From positions 67,438,926-67,502,925 of the forward strand of contig CM049309.1 in NCBI GenBank assembly GCA_026874595.1: 64,000 nt of DNA. Direction: 5' to 3'. Below the pieces are notes generated by a model. That model did no database searches and was not told the DNA's origin. It saw nothing but the letters and a program-made list of their open reading frames with translations. The position numbers were made by a program, and so were the translations under genes. Source of the DNA: Sipunculus nudus (Eukaryota; Annelida; Sipuncula; Golfingiida; Sipunculidae). Each line of letters opens with the position of its first letter. The stretch's first letter is position 1. Positions 40,001 to 52,000 of the stretch are shown in pieces.

Positions 40001-43000
40001 TAGCTTTCTGGATTTTTTGGCAGGAGGCGCCACCTACATTTATATATATGCTGCAGACATTCAGGCTTATATTTCAGGACTGGTTTGACTTATTCCCCTG
40101 AAATTTTGCATGTGTATAGATCTCATATCTCTGCATTGGTTGGACTTATCCACCTGAAATTTTGCATGTGTAAACATCCTGGACAGCTTTCTTGATTTTA
40201 TGACAGGTGGCGCCACCTACATACACATTTCAGCTGCAGACATCCAAGCTATTATGCAACACACCTCACTCTATTTCCCCTTGCCACTCAATCTATTCCT
40301 CACTTCACCTTTCCCACTCTGATTTTGGCAGATACAGGTAGATGCTTGTTGACTACCCATATTCTAGTTTTTGTGTTGTGTGCACCCAAGCCAGAATTGC
40401 AACAGTGATGTATGTTTAATTGTTTCTTGTTCTAAGTGTTTAGTACTTGCATTGTTCATATACATGTTACACATGTTCTTGAAAAGTAATGGTCCAGCAT
40501 TGAAGCATTATACCTGGTGTAATCTCATTGCACAGGTTCGCATTAGGCCTGTAGGCCTTGTTTTCTTTATTTTTGAGACCTTCAAAGATGTGGTGGTCTG
40601 TTAACAGAGCACAAATCGTAACCATTGCACCTAGAATCTTCTAACTTGACATCTAGGGAGGTCCACAAAAACTCTCCCAAGACCTTTTAAATTAGGTCTC
40701 TGTTACCCATATCCTCGGAGCAAAGCTTCAGTTGAAAGGGGATACCACCTACAAAATTTTGGCATTCAGATGATTTGATTTGTGAATGGCTTCTTAGTCA
40801 GCTGAGCATTATTACCAATGGGTTACTTGTTGTGATTTCTTGCTTATTCTCAGTATACACAAAGGAACTGTAGATAATTCCAGTTAAGAAAGGTTCTTGT
40901 AACAACTCCATATGGCAAATGTATGAGCTTGCTTATCTATAAGCTGTCAGTAAGCATGTTACATGCTCCAATGTTGACAAACAGAAAAACCATGTAACCA
41001 AAGGTGGTTGGTCGCATATGTGCCGCTCATTTTTTGAAGTTGTAAGGTAACTATTTGCAAAATGCATTTTGTAAAACTGTGGTTCATCTGACTTGGCACC
41101 AGATGTCTTTCTTCAATGGTTTAGATCATGTTGGCAGGTCCCCCCCCCCCCATGTTATGAATATGTGGATATAAACAGAAAGAACAGCCAGTGTGGTGAT
41201 TTTGTCATTTTTTGGCCTATTTTTAGCGAACCTGTGAGCTTATGCGATGGCGCAGCGTCGTCCGTCCACCGTCCAGGGCTGGCTTTCCGCCGTCCATGGC
41301 TGTAAGTCAGAAACTGTCGGAGCTAGCAGCTCCAAATTACATGTAAAAATTCGTCACATGTGAAACTTGGTGCCCTGGAGCTTATTATTGGGTATCTGCA
41401 TTAATTTAGATTTTATAGAGAAAAAGCTTAAAAACCTTTAAAAATCTTCTTCTCTGAAACTGTCCAGCCAAATTGTCCAATATTTCACAAAAATGATCCC
41501 TGGAACAATCTCTCTCAAGTTTGTTGGAATGGTTCCAGTTCGGAGATTTTTGGCCAAGTTACAGGAGGTTGAACTTAGTCATCTGTCCAAAAAAGCACAC
41601 TAAAATTAAAATCTCAAAAACGGCTGGAGCTATAATGACCAAATTTTATACCAATGTTTGTCACATATGTCATATCTGATTTTGTGGTATTGGTGGCGCC
41701 ACCTACATTGATGTGTTTTTTACAAGCAAAAACGTAATTTTAAACATTTCTAGCTTATACACTGATTTATGATGAAACTGTTCAGCTGATTGGTTTAAAC
41801 TTTGCAAGAATTATTCATGGTAGGGTTCTGCCAGTTTTATAAGAATAGATTGGGTAAATACAGTTTAAAAAAAGCATTGTAGCTAATTGAAAAAGGCTTT
41901 CTGTATTTGAAAACAGATTTGACTTCATACTGAGTTTCAGCAGTCAAGTAAGAGGTCACTCAGTACAAACAGGTGGGGTCCAGACATCACCATGGCAACT
42001 GACCTGGCTGGGGGGGGGTGTCTAGACAATGTGTCTAGACGTCTAGACACAGCATCTAGACGTCTGGACACATTGTTTAGAAGCAGAATTCCCAGATTAT
42101 TGGAACTGTATCTTTTCAACTATTTGAAAAAACTTGGTTTGCATTTTAAGCGAATCGGTTTATCATCAGGTCACATGTGAACTGCTGCACCCTCATTTTT
42201 GGTTGACCTCTGTCCTTTCCTTGCTGCCCAGCATCCATTTGTGCGCCTGTTTCCACACATAAACCCACATATCTCTGGAACTGTTTGACCGATCAGGCTA
42301 AAAATTTTGCACAAATGTAGCCCTTTGATAGCTTTATAACATGCACTAAAAATGGTGGCGCCACCTGCAACCATTTTTGCACAGCGTCCATCTGTTCATC
42401 TGCCTTTGGATAATATTACTCATATCTCTGCAGTGGTTTGACTTATCCACCTGAAATTTTGCAGGTTTATACATCCTGGACAATTTTCTCAATTTATATC
42501 AGGTGGCGCCACCTACATTCGCATTTACTCTGCAGACATCCAAGCTCATATCTCGGGAACCGTTTGACCGATTGGGCCAAAATTTTGCATGTGTATAGAT
42601 CTTACATAGCTCTTCATCATAGGCAAAACTGGTGGCGCCAACTGCACCCATTAATGCACAGCGTCCATCTGTTCATCTGCCTTTGGATAAAATCACTCAT
42701 ATCTCAGCAGTGGTTTGACTTATCCACCTGAAATTTTGCAGGTTTATACATCATGGACAGCTTTCACAATTTTATGACAGGTGGCGCCACCTACATTCAC
42801 ATTTACTCTGCAGACATCCAAGCTCATATCTCGGGAACCGTTTGACTGATTAGGCCCAATTTTGCATGTGTATAGATCTCACATAGCTCTTCATCATAGG
42901 CAAAACTGGTGGCACCACCTGCAACCATTTATGCACAGCGTCCATCTGTTCATCTGCCTTGGGATAAAATCACTCATATCTCAGCAGTGGTATGACTAAT

Positions 43001-46000
43001 CCACCTGAAATTTTGCAGGTTCATACATCCTGGACAGCTTTCTCGATTTTATGACAGGTGGCGCAACCTACATTCACATTTACTCTGCAGACATCCAAGC
43101 TCATATCTCGGGAACCATTTGACCGATTGGGCCAAAATTTTGTTTGTGTATAGATCTCACATAGCTCTTCATCATAGATAAAACTGGTGGCGCCACCTGC
43201 AACTGCTTATGCACAGCATCAATCTGTTGATCTGCCTTGGGATAAAATCACTCATAACTCAGCAGTGGTTTGACTTATCCACCTGAAATTTTGCAGATTA
43301 TCCATGCTAATATGCAACACACCACGCTCTATTCCCCTTGCCACTTAATCCATGCCTCACTTCACCCGTCCCACTCTGATTTCTGTGGATACACATAGTG
43401 GCTTGTTGACTACCCATATTCTGGTTTTAAAATGTCCTAGTCTGAAACTTGCAGTTCAGAAACGTCCATTTTGCTGAAATCATAATGACTAAGGTAGATA
43501 TGCAGGACTTAGGAAGATCAATATTAAATTTTAAAAAAAAACCTCCATTCATACCCCTAAACTTTGCACAGGTTCGCATTAGGCCTGTAGGCCTTGTTAT
43601 ATAAGGTTCAAGGGATTATCTGTAGTTGGTAGACGTCAGATATCAGAACAGGCCCATTTAACCTTTGAATTTGAGGGGGGGGGGGGGGAATCAAGAATAC
43701 AGGTACTACTTCATACAGTTATCCTTTTCCCCATGAGGATCACAGGCAAGGAGGCAATTTTAGGTCATAATCAAGGAAATAAAACAAAATGGAGCCTTTG
43801 AGGAAGTAACTTGTACAGCATACCGGTGGCAGCCAAAAGCATCATCCTTGTTAACAGGTGAATGATAAAATGGTAGATAAAAACACCCTAGCAATGCGTT
43901 TTGTGTGAGTGCCAGCAAGCTACTCCAGTCGGGCAGGCAGCAGACTTGCCGTCTCTTACACAACTAGCCCCTTCTACATCTTTCTGCTCAGGCTTGTAAA
44001 CCACCAACCATCTATCACTCTTCAACTGGGAGAGGAAACCATTCACTGCTGTGTTATGTGTTGTTCCCTGGGCTATTTTCTCATCTCTGATGGCAGATAT
44101 TATTCACATTTTAGCAATGTCCATGGTTAATTATTTCATTCCCTTTCATAAGGGGAACTGGTAAAATTATTTGAAAGGAATATTAATGGCTCAGTTTTAA
44201 AACTGTTGGAACTAGAAATATATGTAATCAGGCTGGTACAGTCATTTGAAAGTTCTGAAAAATTTAAACACTTACAAATTTTTATAAAATTTGACTCTGG
44301 TCATTCTTCCAGGCTGTACCAGTCTGTTTTCTTTACAAAGTGAAAGTTGTATATAACCAGAAAAGGCTGTGCACCCACCTGTACAATATTTTACACATGC
44401 CAATTTCTCCTTAGATAATTGTTTATCTAGATGTTTGGAAAATTATTAGTATCACAGGTTAAATTTAGCATGCAAGAATTATTTCTGTTTTTTTTTTAAA
44501 TCTGCATTATTTTTAAAGCATAAATATTATGCATATTTTAAGAGAAAGGTGACAGCAAGTTTTACAGAATGGTATTTATATTATCTGTTGTGTATATGTC
44601 CTTCTCTTTTCTCCTTCACATATACATCTTTATGTCAAATAAATGTTTTCTTTCAATCCAAAACATGACTTAATAAACATAGCATATTACTGAAAGGCTG
44701 CCTTATATAACACCATTTAGAATATTATTTGTAAAAATGAGTCCTACTGACAGAATAGAGGAACCCAGGTTTCATATTGCATGTCAACAATATTAAATTG
44801 AACCTATCAATAGGCTGGAGTAACAACTGGATATGTGTGCTGTTTTCTCACGCTGTCCAGCCCTGCCTTGATTCTGAAAGAGCTGCATAGAATGCTGAAA
44901 GGCTTAGCATGTAACTGTCATAGCTTTTCACAGTTCTGAACGATAACTACAACAGTAGAAGACTTTTTGTTAAAGCCAGTCATGGATGTGTGGATATATT
45001 TTTAAGCATTAGGTCCTACCCGGTTTGATGGTTTACTGACAAAATAAAAAGAGATAAGTGGTTTTCATTCCACAACACAATACCCAGTTTTGTTCTTGCC
45101 ATGTCTTTATTTAGTCTCTTATAAGTGAATTGTTGAAAAGCTGATCAAATATGAATGGGGAAAATGTCATTTTTATATGGGCACATATCTAGAGCATCAT
45201 ATTAGAACAGTAGTGTTTGAATGATTTTGGTGACACTTTCATTAAATAAATTCCTCTAAACATGGCTTTCTTTGTTGTTTTTGTGTGAGTGTGGTGGCAT
45301 ATACTTTGCTTCAAATAAAATATTCACAATTGCCAAGTTAACTTTTTTCTTGGTTATTTTGTTAATGTTACATTCTGTTATTGAAAAATCCTTTATAATA
45401 GCTGTAAAAAGCAAGACATTTGGACTCTTTGGGATGACACAAGCAGCAGTGAATTATTTTTTGTTTCATAATCAGATATGCTGAAAAGTATGTGTGTTTA
45501 TAAATTATCAAAAATCAAGTTATTTATTATGGAATAATTTTGGCTTAAAGAGAAATGCTTTCTAACCCAAATTTAATCTTTTGTGGTTTCTTCTAATTTA
45601 TTTTGGAAGAAACTGGAATTAAACCAGTATACCTTCTGGGGTAGAGGAAATGTTAAACAACTATAACAGTCTCTTTTTAAGAAATTGTGATGGCCTAGCC
45701 ATGACTAATGTGATGAATTTGTTATTCATACAGCATTATTATTATGATTATATTGTCACTGTGATTTTTAAATCATTTTGAAATTCACCTAGACATATAT
45801 ACACACCTACCACTACCTAAAACAGTAAAGGTACATCATCCTTTGCAATGATATGTGCATTATCTCAAGCTTTTAATTAATTTTAGCATCAGCTAAACAA
45901 ATAACATTTCCAGTAAAACCATCCTGGAATACACAGACTTACAGTATCAGTACAAGTTGTTATGGTTCTGTGTGTGAGTAAACACAGTCTCTGTGTGCCT

Positions 46001-49000
46001 GGTTTCTATATCAAGACTTTAAAAAAAAGTCTTATTTAGGGCATGTGTGATAACTCCCAAACAAGGAGAAAAACATGGAAGAAGAGCTTCTGGGGGAAAA
46101 AAACACCAGTTCACAGCTTGAATTGTGAAGTTGCACTGTTTGGCTACCAGCTGGCATGGTGCTATGTTTGTGTTTTCCACCACTGATCATGCCGAATGTA
46201 AGCTTATTTCCACCCATATAGAGGAGTAAGCAAATTGTTGTAAAACAAATATTTCAGATACCACAAAATATAGGAAATATTATATTTCATGATGTTTAAC
46301 CGACTTTGTATTTGAATATGTCTCATTGCCATTGTCAGATTTTCAGCTTCATCAAGGCTCAGTTAATAAAATGCCATTGAATTATTTCAGGTGTGCGAGT
46401 GTTTCTGAGGGGTAAAGCACACGTAGAATGGAAAATAACACGGGGAGGGGATAGAAGAACCGTCAAGGAAGACCAGTACTTCATGGATGACAAAGCCATT
46501 GTGTGGGGAATAGGTGAGTTATTAAATTAACTGGTGTATGGGATTTGTAAAACAAACACATCAGTATTCAGTGCATTTTTAGCTCAGCTGACTATAAGTC
46601 ATCTGAGCTATAGTCGTGGTCCATTTTCCGTCGTCCGTCTGTCCGTCCGTCCGTCCGTCCGTAGATGTGGCACGTTTTGAAACCATAAGACCTAGGAATC
46701 CAAAATTCGGCATAATGTTAGATGTCCCCAAGATCTCCTACCAAGCCGAAAACTGGGTCTTTGCAACTTCGTTCCTTTGAGAAATTAAGGAAAAACCTCA
46801 ATTTTTTATTAAAAACCTATTTTCACACTTTAGGACTGCCTAATATCAAAACCACTCATTTGTTTTTCCTCATATTTACCATAAATATTCCTCTATATAG
46901 TTCCTATGTACATTCCAGAAATTATGTCTGTATTATTTAATTTAAAAAAGTTCTGGGCCCAAACATAATGCATTTTGAAAAAAATAAGGAAAGATATTTG
47001 ATCACTTAACACAAAAAATGTTAAAGCTGTGGACCTTTTTTCCAGTAATATAACTTTAATTAATCAAAATTAAATTGTATACCCAAAATTAGATGAAAAT
47101 CTTTTAAATTTTTTAAAATATTTATAAAAATAAAAAATTGGTACCTTAAATATTGCCCAACTTTGACCATGGCACGTTTTTTTCCTGCAAGTACCGTGGA
47201 TTTAATTTTCACAGCATGTTTTTGTCAGCATTTCAACTGTTAACACTAAAAATTTGAAACCAGTTGATCAAAAACTGTAGATTTTAATCAAGTTTTCAAG
47301 CACCTTGTAACATATTGTTTACATCAAGCTAGTGTTATGCAGTTTACAAAAGCTCAGCTCCCCAGCTTCAGCTCTAAGTTCCTTAAATTCAGCATACAGT
47401 TAGATGTCTCCAAAACCCCCTACCATGCCAAGAATTTGGTCACTAGGACTTTATACCTTCGAGATATTAATGAAAAACTTCATTTTTCCATTAAAAACCC
47501 ATTGTTACACTTCAAGACTGCCTAATATCAAAACCACTGATCTGACTTTAATCATAAACAATATACATATTTTTCATTCTCTATGCACATCCCAGAATGA
47601 TGTCAGTATTGCGTAATTGTTTTAAGTTATGGGCCCAAACATAATGCACTTTGTAAAAAATCAAGAAATATATTTACTCCCTTAACAAGGGCATTGCTAG
47701 AGATTTTTTGTCAGGGATGTAACATTATTTAATCAAGATTCAATTGAATACCCAAAATTAGTTCTGAATTTTTCAAATTTTATAAGTTATTAGTATAAAT
47801 ATAAAATTAGTACCTTAAATTTTGCCCAACTGTGACCATGGCACGTTTGTTTCCCGTGAGCACTGTTGATATAATTTTCATATCATGCACACATAAGGAT
47901 TTCAGCTTTTTAGTTTAGAAAGCTGAAAGAAATTGGCCAAAAATTGTAGCTTTTATTAATGTTTTTTATGAGACCCTGTCAGACTTTGGCTCTCTCCAGC
48001 CCCTCTTGAGTCACCTGTATGTTGACCTTGTTGACCTTTCATCAAATTATGCACGCTTGAGGCGAGGCATACAGGAATCCAGGCAGCATATGGCCAGCCA
48101 CAGTTGATCCAGGTGTCCAACCGAACTCATCTAGTAGTTTTAACCAACAACATAACAATAAACAACAAATTAATAAATTTTTATTGGTTTTTAATAACAA
48201 ATTAAAGAAAAATAGAAAAGGAATTTGTTAGTTTATAATAACAGGAAATTAACTTGCAGTTACTGATGATATAAGAATCTTGTATCGATGGGTAGAATGT
48301 CACATATTCCAAATAACACCATGCAGTCACCTATGGCATTTTTCAGTTCAATTTTAATGATAAAGAAGTAAATCATATAATTCATTACTAATCATTAGGG
48401 ATCATATGAAGGAAATTAATGATAGACAAAGATGCAGTTGATAATATTAATCTAGATTCCTACTGTGTCTAGTGTGTACATTGATGTGAAATTAGTCCAA
48501 AATGAATTTTTTACAGTTATTTTTAATATAAATAAAAGCCATAAAACCAGGTACTTATGATCATTATTTAAATGTGTGAATTTTGTATATTCTGGATTCT
48601 CAACATCATTGTTTGGTGAAAATTGAATTAATACCAGACATGGTGCGAATACTTTGTAATTGTATTTAAATACGAATATGATTATGTACTCCATTATAAA
48701 ATTTCTTGCATAAAGAATGGGAATTCAGGTTAAAATGAAAGTATATGAATACTTGTGCAAATACTTTCAAAATGTATTCATGAATGCATTCATGAATATA
48801 TTCTTTAATATTATTTTAATAATCATATCAGTTATATTTCATTTTAAAAAATCATATGCTTCTCTTATTATTTTTAATAAAAATTATATTTGGGACAATA
48901 TTTGTAATTTTTTAAAATAAATAGTTAAACTCTTATATTATATGTTCTGCTTATAAGTTATATGGCCAAGTCAAAATCTGTGTGACAATAGTACTCCAAT

Positions 49001-52000
49001 TGTTAATAAAATAAATGAAATCAATCCTCTTCCCTGTCTCCAAAGGTACTATCAAAATCATACATAAGCTAAACAACAACAACTCATAATACAGCTTATA
49101 TTTAACACCACACAAAACCAGCATGTGCCTCATTTCTTAATAATATTTTTTTATCATATATAACAGCTGAGCGTCGTGACCCATAGGTCCCTTGTTTTAT
49201 GAATGTATGAAATAGGTTAGCAGCTATAAAAACCATATGGTAGCTTAGCCGACTGTAAGCCAACTGAGCTGTAATGACGGTCCTCAATTTTTCTGCAGGC
49301 TGTCTATCCATCCATCTGTATATTAGAATGACATGTTTTGAAACTGTTTGAATTCAAAATTCAACATACAGTTAGATGTGTAAAGGTCTGCTGCTAAACC
49401 GCAAAATGGGAAACTGCAACTTTGTCCCTTTGAGAAATTAAGGAAGAATCTCAATTATCCATTAAAAACCTTTTGTTACACCTCAAGACTACCTAATAAC
49501 TAAACCACTTGGCATACTGTGGTTGGCTTCATATTCGCGAGGCTGAAATTTCGCGATTTCTCCATTTTGAACATTTTGCGAGGGTTTCATTTTCGTGATA
49601 TCACCAGAACCTATATAAAATCATTGTTAAAGCCATACTTGTTTGTATTATAAAATGAGAATAAGTCATGAGTTTGTGATATCCTACTCATATAACGATG
49701 GGCCCGTACACAACACAGGATGTTTAGTTCAAATTTGAAGGGAACGTTTTCCCTATACCTGCATGAATGTAATTTATTATAAAATTTCTCACTGTTCTAA
49801 CCTATTCACATTCAAGTATTGTTACACTCAACAAAAAGGACATACTTAATTGGGCCAATATTTCCTGAGGGTTTCATTTTCGCGATTATTCCCCATTCAC
49901 CAATATCGCGAAATTAAAACCCTCGCAAACAAAAAGGCAACCACAGTATATGGCAGAAATTAGGTCAATATTACATGTTTTGTACAGGTTTGGACATGAC
50001 CATAATGTGCCTTTTCCATACAGCAGGAAAGATATTTACTTACTTAAAAGGTAACTGAAACTTGACAGGGAAGCTCCAGCTGAGCTAGATAGTTAAGGTT
50101 CCCCTCTCACCAATCCAACTGACAGTTTCCATAAACAAGATGAAAGTTATAATTTTTTATGTTAAATTCAGAATTTGCCTCAAGACTGTCAGTGCATTGA
50201 GGTATAATTGCTTATATACTTGTGTGTCACCAAAGTGATGTTATATTGCTCAAGAAGTGTAAATGTTTATTATTTGAGGAGTTCCCATAAGCCAACTATA
50301 AAAAGAGCTGAGTTATTACAGTAATCAAATGAAAGTTTAAACAACTTTAATACTTGGTGTAATTTATTGTTGCCCCCTGAAATTTAAGTGCATATAGAAA
50401 ATATTATACATTGTTTCTAGTCCCTACTTATAGTTTCTAGATTTCAGAATCAGTAAATATTTATTATGTTATAAAATAGTAACTATGATCATGTCATAAT
50501 AGCTAGATGAAACATGTCAATAGAGATCATAGAAACTGTTCCATCGCATGTAGTTAGCATAGGCAAACAAGCAACTATATATGCAAGACAGACATATTTG
50601 ATAATATTTTCCCAACCGCACTTTAGCATTTGCATTATGTTTTAAAATACAACAATATAAAAATGAGCCTCTTTTCTCTATGCTTGGATTTTATAAATTT
50701 CTATCATAACTATGAGGCAAATTCAGCTGAGTGCCATGACCCATTGGTCCCTAGTTTTCTTAGGGGGGGGGGGGGGAGTTATTTTAATTATAGTATTTAA
50801 GCTGATACTTGTAGCTTAGCATGTATCATGCACTGTTTTTTTTTACTATGAGGACCAACTGGTAGTGTAGATGTTACAGAAAAAATAATGCAGAATAACT
50901 CCTGACATTGAGACATTACCACTGATTTTATTTAGTTGGTAAATATTTTATAATTCCATTTGTGCAATGGTGAAGTGTTTTAGCTTTCGAGTCAGTTTTG
51001 GATTGTGGAGAGCAAAGGGTGCCATCTGGTGCCCAAAATAAGAATTATTCAAAGTCACCTGTGGTTGTGAGAAATGGCCACTTGTATCTGGGGATATTTT
51101 ATTTTAGATTTATACCCTTCTGTCATTGTAAATATTAACCGTATAAAGTATTTTATTATTTTTTGCAAAAATCCTAGGCATCCCATCATGGAATAAACAA
51201 GAGTGAGGATTGATAAATTAGTAAAATTTAAAGATGCCAGTGTATATTCAAAAATGTATGATAATTGTGTCATATATTCATACTATTATTATAACTATGG
51301 TCTTATTTTCCTCTTTTAGATAAGAATGACGAAGGGCCAATACCAATAATGCCACGAGGGGACCATAAATTCCCATTTGAATTTCAAATACCAGAATGTT
51401 CACTTCCTTGCTCATTTGAGAGCAAAATTGGAACAATACGTTACTATCTACGTGTGATCATAGACATTCCATACGCTTCGCCACCACAAGGTCTCAAGTA
51501 CTTTACTGTCATTGGTCCACATATTGACTGCATGGAGGAGCGCTACCTGGTGGGTTGTTTAACTAATAATCTTAGAAACCTTTGCATTTTATGAAATGTG
51601 ATGAATCCATTGATTGTGAAAAATGATCTAAGTGCTAGTACCATTGTGAATGTTTGATATCTTATAGTTTCATTATTTGTAAGAATTTTTCAAATACTGA
51701 TGTAAAACATTAGTTCTTCATTCTGTTATTGGGGAGGCAGGAAGCAAGACAGTTTCAAAACTATTAATAAATAAATAGATTGTATGAGAGAATATGTCGA
51801 TCAGACTGTTAAGTTGAATAAACATTCCCCTTTGTTTTTGGTTATACAGTGGAACCTGTGTGAAAGACCAATTGTTTAATAAGAACACCTGTCAATTAAG
51901 ACCAACTTGTGTAAGCCGAAAGCATTCACATTTGTTAAAATTGACCTATCTGTTAAGACCACCTGTGTATTTAGACCACTTTCTGTCAGTCCCAAGGGTG

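Noticed and set aside
41992-42180. Open frame with repeated SRRLDT-like peptide
   Set aside because: It is the translation of the GTCTAGAC palindrome cluster in R2, not a coding repeat.
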